Shown piece after piece: positions 55,338 through 62,559 of a DNA stretch of 64,000 nucleotides. The DNA comes from Variovorax sp. PBS-H4. Lineage in GTDB: Bacteria > Pseudomonadota > Gammaproteobacteria > Burkholderiales > Burkholderiaceae_C. The DNA is taken from assembly GCF_901827205.1 (NCBI RefSeq), contig NZ_LR594676.1, positions 1 to 64,000 of the forward strand, written 5' to 3'. The position numbers and the translations under genes are program-made. Under the pieces are notes generated by a model. The model was given only the letters and a program-made list of their open reading frames with translations, was not told the origin of the DNA and made no database searches. Numbering within the stretch: position 1 is the first letter of the stretch; the number at the start of each line of letters is the position of its first letter.

Positions 55338-55898
55338 TTATCGCGCGCGTATCCGCCGGAACCACAACTTCTTCAGATCGGCGGACATCGCTTCTACTAG
55401 TGCTTCTCGAGCGCCGTTGGAGAGTGCTCTGGGATAGCCCTGACCGAGCGGGATCTGAGTTTGGCGGGTCACGCTCGGTTCGCCCCATGCATCGGTCATC
55501 TGAGGGCCGGCTTCGCGTATCGCTGTGTCAGCGAAGTTTTTGAAGGCGGTCGCAACTGAGGCCGGGGCGTGCATGTCGAGAAGTGCTTGGTAGTGCGAGA
55601 TCGAGGCTTTGGTGTCGGATATCGAGCTGGAGATCGCGAACCAGGTGTTGGGGTCGTCAATCTTGCGTCTGATGCGGTAGGGGGCTTCGAGGTAGGCCTC
55701 TACTGTGCCGATGGCGTCTCCGTAGAGGGTGGCGCGTTCGCTTCGTCGACCTGCGTTCTGTTGGACGGCGTAGCCGATGATCGCGACGATGGCTGCAAGG
55801 ATGGCTGCTCCGCCGACGAACATGTCAGCGGAAGTGATTCCGTCGGCGACGGCGGTGCCGGCTGGTTCGATGGCAGGGTTTGGGGGTTCGTGGGTCAT
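55338..55898 (-). CDS. Single-TM protein, predicted CBASS effector
   Basis: A 186-residue protein with one N-terminal TM helix (MFVGGAAILAAIVAIIGYAV, 26-45) and a cytoplasmic helical part (TVEAYLEAPYRIRRKIDDPN and later NGAREALVEAMSADLKKLWF). It matches no effector family I can name. It is last in the CBASS operon and its ATG overlaps the E2 gene by ATGA, so it is very likely the membrane effector switched on by the cyclic nucleotide. A regulatory role is the alternative. The stop is about 240 bases from the antitoxin gene start. Confidence 0.65.
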   Translation of the reverse strand: MTHEPPNPAIEPAGTAVADGITSADMFVGGAAILAAIVAIIGYAVQQNAGRRSERATLYGDAIGTVEAYLEAPYRIRRKIDDPNTWFAISSSISDTKASISHYQALLDMHAPASVATAFKNFADTAIREAGPQMTDAWGEPSVTRQTQIPLGQGYPRALSNGAREALVEAMSADLKKLWFRRIRAR

Positions 55899-56533
55899 GC
55901 GGCGTCCGGTAGTCCGTGGGGGGCTTCGTCGCCGAGCCAGCGACCGCCATCATCGCCTCCGGTTGCGCGCCAGTGGTCTTCGTAGGCGAGGTGGTCGATG
56001 GTGATGTTGATGAGGTCGAGCAGGCCTTTGTCGGCCGTCCATCGTCGGTTGACCGGGTCGTAGGGGAAGTAGAGGCAGAGACTGCCGTCGGGCATCCGGT
56101 GTTTGGACGGCTTTCCGGGTTCAGCCCAGACCTGGGGGTAGTCCTGAGGGTGCAGGTCGTAGCAGTAGTAGTTCGGGGTCGCGTGGAAGATGATCGAGAC
56201 CTCGACCAAGTCGTTGGGGCCGCGGACGTCGAGCTCTAACCGGTACTCGAGGATGCCGCGGTGTTCGATTCGGCGCAGTCGGTCTCCGTACTGGCGTCGT
56301 GCTGCGTCTTCGAGGAGGGTTTGCCAGGTGGGGGAGTTGCCGTACCAGTGCAGGGCCGGCGGCACCGGGGGCGGGGTACTCGGCAGCCAGTGGATCGGCA
56401 GGCGGGTGCAGGTGCGGCTGCCCGGCGCGGAGAGTTCAGGGGTTTGGGTTCGGCTCGAGGAGATGCTGGCCCGCCGGCCGCCGGTCTTGTGACCGGCGGC
56501 GCGGCGTTCCGTTCGAGCTTTCCGACCGCTCAC
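55895..56533 (-). CDS. E2-like (UBC-fold) CBASS protein
   Basis: A 212-residue protein. The first ~60 residues are basic and disordered. The UBC-like core has YRLELDVRGPNDLVEVSIIF, then HPQDYPQVWAEPGK, KHRMPDGSLCLYFPYDP with the candidate catalytic Cys (C153), and a C-terminal W-x-x-W-x-G-x-E-x-x-H pattern (DHWRATGGDDGGRWLGDEAP). Bacterial E2-like proteins of CBASS conjugate or prime the CD-NTase. There is no E1 or JAB protease gene, so this fits the minimal E2-only ('type II short') arrangement. Both ends overlap neighbouring genes by ATGA. Confidence 0.8.
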   Translation of the reverse strand: MSGRKARTERRAAGHKTGGRRASISSSRTQTPELSAPGSRTCTRLPIHWLPSTPPPVPPALHWYGNSPTWQTLLEDAARRQYGDRLRRIEHRGILEYRLELDVRGPNDLVEVSIIFHATPNYYCYDLHPQDYPQVWAEPGKPSKHRMPDGSLCLYFPYDPVNRRWTADKGLLDLINITIDHLAYEDHWRATGGDDGGRWLGDEAPHGLPDAA

Positions 56534-57576
56534 GGCGCCCAGGATCGGACAGGGGTGCGATCGCGCACCAGGGGAGCCGCGACCACAGCGCTGGCAGTGG
56601 TCGCAGTCTTGGCGCGCAGGTCTGCCTGGCGCTTGACCTGCTGCTTGGTGGCCTCTTCCTCGGGGGGAGGGGGGAGCATGTCGCGGTCGTTGAAGAAGGT
56701 GGCCAGGGCCTGGACCGCAAGGACGTCGTACCCGTCGTTGGCGTAGTCGATGGCCTCTTTGAGCTTCGCGCGGGCTGCCGTCAGCTTTCGGACGAGTTCA
56801 GTTCGGTCGCCAGGGATGCTGATGCTGCCGGCAACTCCGGCCGGGTCGGGGGTGTCCCGCCAGGCCAGGTCGTTGATGGCGTGGTCGAACCAGGCCATCA
56901 TGCCGTCGAGCTGGTCCATGTCCTCGCTCAGGCTGGCGAGCCCGAGTGCCTTGATGTTCCAGCTGCACAGCGGCTTGGAATGCCTGCGTGACCAGTGCTT
57001 AAGCAGGCGGATCGTTCGCGCGAAGTTGTCGTTGCTCGACTTGTGAGCTTCGCGCACCAGCCGGGTGTGGGTCTCCGGATCGGAGCGGTCCCAGGAATCG
57101 TGGTTCGGGATCCACAGCCCGGCCCAGGGGTGGTCCAGCGCGATGATGACGTCTGCAGTGAAGTCCTTCTCATCCGGATCGACCGGGGCGCCGAAGGAGA
57201 CGAAGACCGAGCGCTTGCGCTTCTCCGAGTTGTAGACCCGCAGAGACGGGAACTCCTCCTTCAGCTTGTCCCGGATGGCGTTCGCGGCGCGATCCTGAAG
57301 CTTGCCCGGCCCGTTGGCGTACAGCCCGAACTCGCCATCCGGGTTCGGGACCACGATGCCGAGGTCGACGTCCGTGAGCGGTGTCAGGGCGTCTCTGTGG
57401 GCCACCGACCCGTTGGTGTAGGTGCGGCTGTCGGATCCGAACTCCTGCCGAAGCACGTACCTGATGAGGTCCCGCCGCCGGCGTGCTTCCTTCAGCTCGT
57501 CGGGGTTGACCTGGATGCGTTCCCGCGCCTCCCTGAGCACCTTCCGGAGGGCGGGAAGACCAGACGCCCCGTTCAT
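56530..57576 (-). CDS. CD-NTase (cGAS/DncV-like nucleotidyltransferase)
   Basis: A 348-residue oligonucleotide cyclase. TYTNGSVAHRDALTPLTDVD (53-71) holds the GS motif (56-57) and the two metal aspartates D69 and D71, and FTADVIIALDHP holds the third (D142). An alpha-helical second domain follows (RTIRLLKHWSRRHSKPLCSW, WNIKALGLASLSED). The product is presumably a cyclic di- or trinucleotide, unknown from sequence, that activates the effector. Its C-terminal tail (residues ~325-348) is where E2 proteins attach in characterised systems. ATG 57576 overlaps the stop of a 44-residue leader gene. Confidence 0.9.
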   Translation of the reverse strand: MNGASGLPALRKVLREARERIQVNPDELKEARRRRDLIRYVLRQEFGSDSRTYTNGSVAHRDALTPLTDVDLGIVVPNPDGEFGLYANGPGKLQDRAANAIRDKLKEEFPSLRVYNSEKRKRSVFVSFGAPVDPDEKDFTADVIIALDHPWAGLWIPNHDSWDRSDPETHTRLVREAHKSSNDNFARTIRLLKHWSRRHSKPLCSWNIKALGLASLSEDMDQLDGMMAWFDHAINDLAWRDTPDPAGVAGSISIPGDRTELVRKLTAARAKLKEAIDYANDGYDVLAVQALATFFNDRDMLPPPPEEEATKQQVKRQADLRAKTATTASAVVAAPLVRDRTPVRSWAP

Positions 57577-57707
57577 CGCCGGCCTCGCTGGTTCAGCGGG
57601 GTGGCGGCGTCGGCTGCCAACGGCGCGGTAGTGGGGCGATCCCTGAGCCGGCGCTCGTCCCGGCGGGATTTTTGACGGATGTCGTGGCACACGGTGACAG
57701 GCGTCAT
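57573..57707 (-). CDS. 44-residue leader peptide of the CBASS operon
   Basis: MTPVTVCHDIRQKSRRDERR, then LRDRPTTAPLAADAAT and PLNQRGRR. ATG 57707 has a near-perfect AGGAGG five to ten bases upstream, the best ribosome site of the operon, while the CD-NTase ATG has a poor one and overlaps this stop (ATGA at 57573-57576). So the leader probably sets CD-NTase translation by coupling. It is Arg-rich with one Cys and no TM helix. I do not recognise it. Confidence 0.7.
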   Translation of the reverse strand: MTPVTVCHDIRQKSRRDERRLRDRPTTAPLAADAATPLNQRGRR

Positions 57708-57721
57708 CGAGTACACCTCCT

Positions 57722-57751
57722 AGCCCCAGTGGGGCTCTCGTAGTTGAGAGC
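57722..57751 (-). promoter_or_regulatory. Two mutually exclusive leader hairpins
   Basis: On the minus strand GCTCTC-AACTAC-GAGAGC (57734-57751) comes first and AGCCCC-ACT-GGGGCT (57722-57736) second. They share bases 57734-57736. The second ends at the AGGAGG of the leader gene. Switching between them could control ribosome access. Confidence 0.55.
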
Positions 57752-57850
57752 ACCGACCCCTTAGCCAGCAGGGTGGCCAAGGGTTGGGTAGGATGTAAGC
57801 CGTCGCGCCGTCCAAAGCAGACAGCTCAAATCCCACTTCGGTACTCCGGG

Positions 57851-57878
57851 TCCCACCCGGTGATCAGGTGGGATTTTT
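57851..57878 (+). terminator. Intrinsic terminator upstream of CBASS operon
   Basis: TCCCACC (57851-57857) and GGTGGGA (57867-57873) with a nine-base loop, followed by TTTTT. A longer alternative pairs AAATCCCAC (57829-57837) with GTGGGATTT. It points away from the CBASS genes. No upstream plus-strand gene is evident, so it may end a small RNA. Confidence 0.6.
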
Positions 57879-58298
57879 GCGTTGGGGTGAAGCTTATCCC
57901 GTCGGCAGTTACGTACTGTAACGCTCTCGACCGGTCCTGTCTACATCTAGTGCCGATTGAGTTGACAGTCCCCAACATATAGATCCGTGAGTCGCCTTGA
58001 GTCACTTTGGCTCGCGCCTCTTTGGCGTGCGCGCCTCGGACTTGCAGGCTTCTTCCTGTCTGCACATCAAGATCAACCGTCTGGTCAGACAGTACCACGT
58101 ACCCCCGACAGGAGCGGTGCGCGAAGGCCTCTGTCGCGTCCACTGACTGACGATCAGGGGGGCAGGGGGCTTAGCAGTCTCAAGTTGCCGAGTTCTAGCG
58201 CTAGGGACAAATGAGAAGGATTTGTGGCTCCGGTCACGTGGAAGCAGTACCGGAGCTGGCACCCTTCCGCCTGCTTCGAACTGGCTCACAGACCCTTG
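57879..58298. other. Non-coding stretch between terminator and ssb promoter
   Basis: About 420 bases. No gene with a ribosome site or codon bias is visible. It may contain the CBASS promoter on the minus strand. Confidence 0.35.
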
Positions 58299-58327
58299 TT
58301 GACACAACTTGCGCATGTGGATAGGAT
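58299..58327 (+). promoter_or_regulatory. Sigma-70-type promoter of the ssb paralogue
   Basis: TTGACA (58299-58304), 17-base spacer, TAGGAT (58322-58327), about 78 bases before the GTG at 58406. It is the clearest consensus promoter in the window. Confidence 0.8.
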
Positions 58328-58405
58328 CGCTAAATCAGTGGTTAAAAAAACATTGATACTTCCTATCTAGATCCTTCCACATCCGACTTCATCACTGGGG
58401 GACCC

Positions 58406-58777
58406 GTGACCTACCTGGTGACCGAGGGTGAGGTGACGACCGCACCCACCTTGCGAACCGTGCAACGGTCAGGAGGTCAGGGCTATCCGGTCGCAAACTT
58501 CATGTTGAGCGTCCGGGACCGCCGGCGACGGGGAGGCGAGTGGATCGATCTTCCGGAGGAGAGCTACGACGTCGCCGTGTACGGCGACGCGGGACGACGC
58601 GCTGCCGCAGTGATCCGAATCGGCGATCGAGTCGTAGTCGCCGGCACTGTTCACAAGGAGGAACGTCCTGACACTCGCGACTGGGCAGACCCCTTCAACA
58701 GGCATCTCGAAGCCGACCACGTCGGACTGTCGACACGGTTCATGACTCCAGAGCAACGACCGGCCATCACTCGCTGA
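58406..58777 (+). CDS. Single-stranded-DNA-binding protein paralogue
   Basis: A 123-residue OB-fold protein of the SSB family: VTEGEVTTAPTLRTVQRSGG, VANFMLSVRDRRR, YDVAVYGDAGRRAAAVIRIG, DRVVVAGTVHKEE. It has the core and lacks the long acidic-tipped C-terminal tail of housekeeping SSB, so it may not recruit the usual partners. It may protect plasmid DNA or act with the defence module. GTG start, with GGGGGA upstream and a strong promoter. Confidence 0.8.
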   Translation: MTYLVTEGEVTTAPTLRTVQRSGGQGYPVANFMLSVRDRRRRGGEWIDLPEESYDVAVYGDAGRRAAAVIRIGDRVVVAGTVHKEERPDTRDWADPFNRHLEADHVGLSTRFMTPEQRPAITR

Positions 58778-58969
58778 CGTATGGGGCAAATTGGCCCCTC
58801 AATCTGCCAATCGACCCGCCCAACGCTTAATATGTCATGTGACGTAAATAGGGCTTCCCGGTTGAATCGACTGATCATCACCAACCCCCGGCCTGTTGAG
58901 CCCCGACACGCTCACGATGTAGGCACCTCCTAGGCAGTTACCGCGTAGCCTGCCTGCACAATTCACCAC

Positions 58970-59305
58970 ATGGCCACTCACACCAGCGTCCAGTTGATCG
59001 ACGACCTCGACGGCAAGTCCGAAGCGGCCGAGACCGTGCAGTTCGCACTGGACGGCGCCGCCTTCGAGATCGACCTCACCGAATCCAACGCCGCCAAGCT
59101 CCGCAAAGCCCTAGACAGGTATGTCGCCGCCGGCCGCCGAATCCGCGCTACCAGCCCGAGCACCCGCAGGCCGGCCACCCGCAGCGAAGGCCGCAGCCGA
59201 GAGGAACTGGCACAGATCCGGGCCTGGGCTGTCGAGGCTGGCTACGAGATCGCCGACCGCGGCCGCATCGCCAAGAACATCCTCGAGGCCTACGACGCCC
59301 GCTGA
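58970..59305 (+). CDS. lsr2: Lsr2-family nucleoid protein (copy 2)
   Basis: A 111-residue Lsr2 with an identical MATHTSVQLIDD start and LEAYDAR end to copy 1 at 44450, but many internal substitutions, so an old duplication or separate acquisition. DNA-binding hook RSEGRSREELAQIRAWA. It lies just inside the right dif-like site. No ribosome site is seen, as with copy 1. The expected role is to silence AT-rich DNA such as the neighbouring defence genes. Confidence 0.95.
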   Translation: MATHTSVQLIDDLDGKSEAAETVQFALDGAAFEIDLTESNAAKLRKALDRYVAAGRRIRATSPSTRRPATRSEGRSREELAQIRAWAVEAGYEIADRGRIAKNILEAYDAR

Positions 59306-59353
59306 TTTGGACAGACAGTTCATATTGACGAGACCTGTTGCATCCCAACGCAT

Positions 59354-59381
59354 CTCGCCGATAATAATGATTATGTCAGGT
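59354..59381 (+). other. dif-like XerC/XerD recombination site (right)
   Basis: CTCGCCGATAA, TAATGA, TTATGTCAGGT (11-6-11). It lies 7850 bases from the left site in the same orientation. The arms match at 21 of 22 positions between the two sites, and the centres differ. It follows Lsr2 copy 2 by 48 bases. Confidence 0.7.
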
Positions 59382-59513
59382 TTGGGCTGAAACAGCCTGG
59401 CGGACACCAGCTTTCGCATCACCGCCCATCGATAGACCCTTGACTCCCAACGTCATCGACAAAGACGGTAAAACCCTCAACCGCAGTCCCTTGATCCGCA
59501 TGGCTGGGACGAT

Positions 59514-59547
59514 GCAAAAGGGCCCCGCGCCGGTGGCGAGGGCCCGT
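59514..59547 (-). terminator. Intrinsic terminator of surface gene 2
   Basis: GGGCCC arms around a GC-rich loop, with a T run on the minus strand. Related to the terminator at 23593. Confidence 0.8.
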
Positions 59548-59566
59548 TGCTGGAGCCGTTGTCAGA

Positions 59567-60346
59567 TCAGGAGTGCGACTGACGTCGACGCTGCTTGGTC
59601 CCGAGGTAGGCAAGGCTTGCGCCGCCGGCCAGGAGCGCGAGCGCGGTGTAGAGGGCACCTTCGGGAGCAGTGCCGGTGGCGGCCAGAGCAGGACCCGCGT
59701 GGGCAGCACTCGTGGTTGCCGCGGTGGTCGCAGCCGGCGCGGCGGCTGCCGAGGTCGACGCCGCGGTGGTCGGCGCAACGCTCTCAGAACCGGACGCCGA
59801 GGTCGAGGTCGACACGACAGTCGATGCGGCGGAGTCGGTCACAGCCGGGGACGAACCGGCCGATGAGGTTGCGACCTCAGAGGAAGGTCCGATGGTGACG
59901 GTGGGCTGGATTGTGATCGACGGGGCCGAGGACACCGACGTCGGTGAAGAGACCGGGGTTTCGATCAAGGGGTTGCACAGCGTCTGATCCAGGAAGACTG
60001 CCGGGGAGAAGTTGGGATCGAAGGTGTTGGGGTCGATGGTCACGTAGGAGACGTCTTCGATGGCGGGAAGGCCCGGACCGAGGACCCAGGCGCCGTCGAA
60101 GCATCGCAGTAGGAGCAATGGCAGCGGTTCGGAAGGCTCAGTGAGCCAATACTGGCCGCTGTTGGCAGCGATGGCATCGGCCCCCGGATCGTAGGGATCT
60201 GCGCTGACAACCGCGGTAGGTGCTCCGTTCTCGTCGACGGAATAGGTGACGGTGACGTCAGCGGCAGCCGTCCCGGCTGCGAAGACGACAGTCCCGGCCA
60301 CGATGCCTAGCACGATGGACGACTTTCCCAGCACACGACGCAACAT
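59567..60346 (-). CDS. LAxTG-anchored surface protein (paralogue 2)
   Basis: A 259-residue secreted protein. Signal peptide MLRRVLGKSSIVLGIVAGTV to AAGTAAA, then a ~100-residue beta domain differing from paralogue 1 (YSVDENGAPTAVVSADPYDP, LRCFDGAWVLGPGLPAIED), a Ser/Thr/Ala stalk, LAATG, a TM helix and KQRRRQSHS. The last ~90 residues match the protein at 22782 with four substitutions and a two-residue indel, while the N-terminal domains have diverged. Start ATG 60346. 60373 is in frame with no better ribosome site. Confidence 0.85.
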   Translation of the reverse strand: MLRRVLGKSSIVLGIVAGTVVFAAGTAAADVTVTYSVDENGAPTAVVSADPYDPGADAIAANSGQYWLTEPSEPLPLLLLRCFDGAWVLGPGLPAIEDVSYVTIDPNTFDPNFSPAVFLDQTLCNPLIETPVSSPTSVSSAPSITIQPTVTIGPSSEVATSSAGSSPAVTDSAASTVVSTSTSASGSESVAPTTAASTSAAAAPAATTAATTSAAHAGPALAATGTAPEGALYTALALLAGGASLAYLGTKQRRRQSHS

Positions 60347-60898
60347 CAGCAAATCCGCCGAAAGATCCCCCATTGCCCGAGTTGTCGGGTCTGTGCGGGA
60401 ATTTAGCATGGCGAGTGGAACCGGACGGGCACGAGCCGGGCGCACACGATCGATGCTCGCTGCACCTCGACCACCCGACAGCGGCGTCACTCTCCCCTAC
60501 CGCTACCGCTGGACCCGGCAGACATCGCCGACCTGCCCTACCGCTGTCGATGGACCCAGCAGACATCCCCGATCGGCAATGCCGGCGTGCTGCAGCCAGG
60601 AACAGAACAGACCGGTCTGCAGTCTTCGCCGCAGTAGTACTGCCAGCTCAGATGTCACCTACCTGTGCAGCAGACCCCTTCGATGGGGTGACATCCTCGG
60701 TCAGGCAGGGCTGGTGGAACATCGGGAGCGGGCGAGGTAGCCTCGCCGGTACCGATGGTCGCTCTCCGACAGGCCGCGGCACAGCTACCGATGCTCGGCC
60801 CCACGTGGTTCTCCGCCTGTCGAAGTCCGTGGTGACCGAGCTGTGTTGGTCCGGTGGAACCAGATGACCGGTCATCGGCGAGATCGAGGAGAGACGGG
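60347..60898. other. Intergenic region, surface gene 2 / TetR gene
   Basis: About 550 bases between divergent starts. No convincing gene or hairpin. TetR operators are to be expected near 60800-60890 but I cannot pick one. Confidence 0.35.
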
Positions 60899-61468
60899 AT
60901 GCGCCCGCACAAACGAGATGTGATTCTGCGGGCCGCTTTCGAGGTGATCGAGCGTGACGGGGTGGCCGAACTGACGATCGAGGCCGTCGCAGGAGAATGT
61001 GGTCTGACCCGGGCTGGGGTGCAGTACCACTTCGGTACGCGGGAGTTGCTGTTCCAGGCGGTGCAGGAGTGGCGTGCTGTCCGCTGGGACGGGCTCTTGC
61101 GTGACAAGCTCGGTGCGGATCCAGCGGCGGCGACGTTGGACGAGCGTCTTGCAGCTTATGCGGAGGTCAGTGAGGAACCTGCATCGACGGGGGAGTTGTT
61201 GCTGATGTTGGAGGCCTCTCGACGCCCTGAGCACCGGCATGCCTACGGCGAGGTCGCCCAGCACTGGCTGCCGGATCTGTCGCAGATCTCGCCTGACGAT
61301 TCCGCTGCGGTGACCCGGCTTCTGGTCCAGGTTGCCTCGGATGGCCTGTGGGTCGCCGACTCCATCGGCTCGCCGATCCCGGCAGCGCTCCGAAAGGCCA
61401 TCTCGGCCCGCATCATAGCTCTGATCAGCCACGACGTCTCCACAGGCGGTACGGACCCGGGCTGCTGA
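60899..61468 (+). CDS. TetR-family repressor
   Basis: A 189-residue protein. The HTH is VIERDGVAELTIEAVAGECG and LTRAGVQYHFGTRELLFQAV. The C-terminal ligand domain is TetR_C_6-like (EASRRPEHRHAYGEVAQHWL, QVASDGLWVADSIG). GAGGAGAG precedes ATG 60899. It most likely controls the membrane protein and hydrolase genes downstream, by the usual local logic. Confidence 0.9.
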   Translation: MRPHKRDVILRAAFEVIERDGVAELTIEAVAGECGLTRAGVQYHFGTRELLFQAVQEWRAVRWDGLLRDKLGADPAAATLDERLAAYAEVSEEPASTGELLLMLEASRRPEHRHAYGEVAQHWLPDLSQISPDDSAAVTRLLVQVASDGLWVADSIGSPIPAALRKAISARIIALISHDVSTGGTDPGC

Positions 61469-61768
61469 ACCGGACACCGATGCTCTGAACGGATGAATCC
61501 CTGCCAGCAAACTGGACTAGTAACTTTGCGCAGTGCATAGTTGTGGCAGCGAGATGCTGCAACGCCCAGCGGGGACCTCACGACGAGATGCAAGTAGGCA
61601 TGTGCCTGTCCGGCGTCTCGCGGTGATCGCTGTGCAGCCCGGGGTGTGAAGGTCTTGGGAGGCAGCGTGTTTGCACCTGTCGGGCACGTCGGAGTGTCCG
61701 ATGGGTCTCTCCTTTGTCGTTTCCCTGTCCACGTCGGGTGATCCCGGCTGCAAGAAAGTGAACTGATC
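61469..61768. other. Intergenic region before membrane gene
   Basis: 300 bases, likely holding the promoter and operator of the following operon. No gene seen. Confidence 0.35.
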
Positions 61769-62362
61769 ATGAATCCGGTCAAACTGCTTCTCGGTTTCCT
61801 GCCTTGGTTGTTGTACAGCGTGTTGACCGATCTGCCGATCGACGGGATCGCCGGCCCGGCAGCAATTCTCGCCACTGTTGTCAGTGTCGTGCTGTTGCTG
61901 GTGAACCGCAAGAACGGGATCAGCATCATCGATGCCACCAGCGCGGTGGTCTTCGGGGCGCTCACGGTAGTGGCCTTCGCCGGCGGCGCCGAGTGGATCC
62001 ACGACTACGGCAGGGCCACCTCGGCTGTCGTGCTGGCCGTGGTCATGTTGATCTCGTCGGTGACGGTGCCTTTCTCGGAGCAGTATGCCCGTTCGTCGGT
62101 GCCGCAGCAGTACTGGGGCTCACCGATCTTCCGCGCGAAGAACCGCCGTATCAGCGCGTTGTGGGGTTTCACCATGCTGATCATGACCGGCTCACACCTG
62201 CTTGCCACCTTCCTGCTGGAGGAAGGCACCACGGCCGGTCAGTTCTTGCTGAATTGGTTGGTGCCGGCGCTGCTCGTGGTGCTGGCAGTCAAGCAGACCA
62301 AGCGCATGTCGGGTGATCACGTGGAGCAGGCCTCAGCCGGCGCTGCGACCACCGGGCGATGA
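61769..62362 (+). CDS. Six-TM membrane protein
   Basis: A 197-residue protein with about six hydrophobic helices (LLLGFLPWLLYSVLTDLP, ILATVVSVVLLLV, AVVFGALTVVAFAGGAEW, TSAVVLAVVMLISSVTVPF, WGFTMLIMTGSHLLATFLL, WLVPALLVVLAV). It resembles small membrane proteins found beside oxygenase and hydrolase genes, but I cannot name a family. Its stop overlaps the next ATG (62359-62362). Confidence 0.7.
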   Translation: MNPVKLLLGFLPWLLYSVLTDLPIDGIAGPAAILATVVSVVLLLVNRKNGISIIDATSAVVFGALTVVAFAGGAEWIHDYGRATSAVVLAVVMLISSVTVPFSEQYARSSVPQQYWGSPIFRAKNRRISALWGFTMLIMTGSHLLATFLLEEGTTAGQFLLNWLVPALLVVLAVKQTKRMSGDHVEQASAGAATTGR

Positions 62363-62511
62363 TCAGCGAGACCGCCACGATGCCGACTGCGGTCGACCTG
62401 CAGTCCGAACGCTACCTGTCCGGCTGGTTCGCCCCGATCATCGACGAGATCAACATGAAGGACCCGCGAGAGCCCACCGTTGCCCGGCAGGCCGGTACGA
62501 CCGTCTCCTGA
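62359..62511 (+). pseudogene. N-terminal stub of a carotenoid oxygenase
   Basis: Fifty residues: MISETATMPTAVDLQSERYL, SGWFAPIIDEINMKDP, then REPTVARQAGTTVS and a stop. The start RYLSGWFAPIIDEI resembles the N-terminus of carotenoid cleavage oxygenases (x-x-Y-L-x-G-N-x-A-P-V-x-x-E). The rest, with the iron-binding histidines, is missing. It starts by an ATGA overlap. It may be translated as a short peptide, but not as an enzyme. Confidence 0.55.
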
Positions 62512-62559
62512 CCCGTCCGTTTGCGGCCGGCTCACCCCCTGATGAGAAAGCTGAACGTC

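Noticed and set aside
57782..57850. tRNA-like 3' end before the terminator (AAATCCCAC, TTCGGTACTCC)
   Set aside because: No acceptor, D or anticodon stems could be paired with it. The bases are better explained by the alternative long terminator stem.
58801..58860. A third dif-like site (AATATGTCATGT)
   Set aside because: The XerD arm matches only 9 of 11 bases and the XerC arm does not match.
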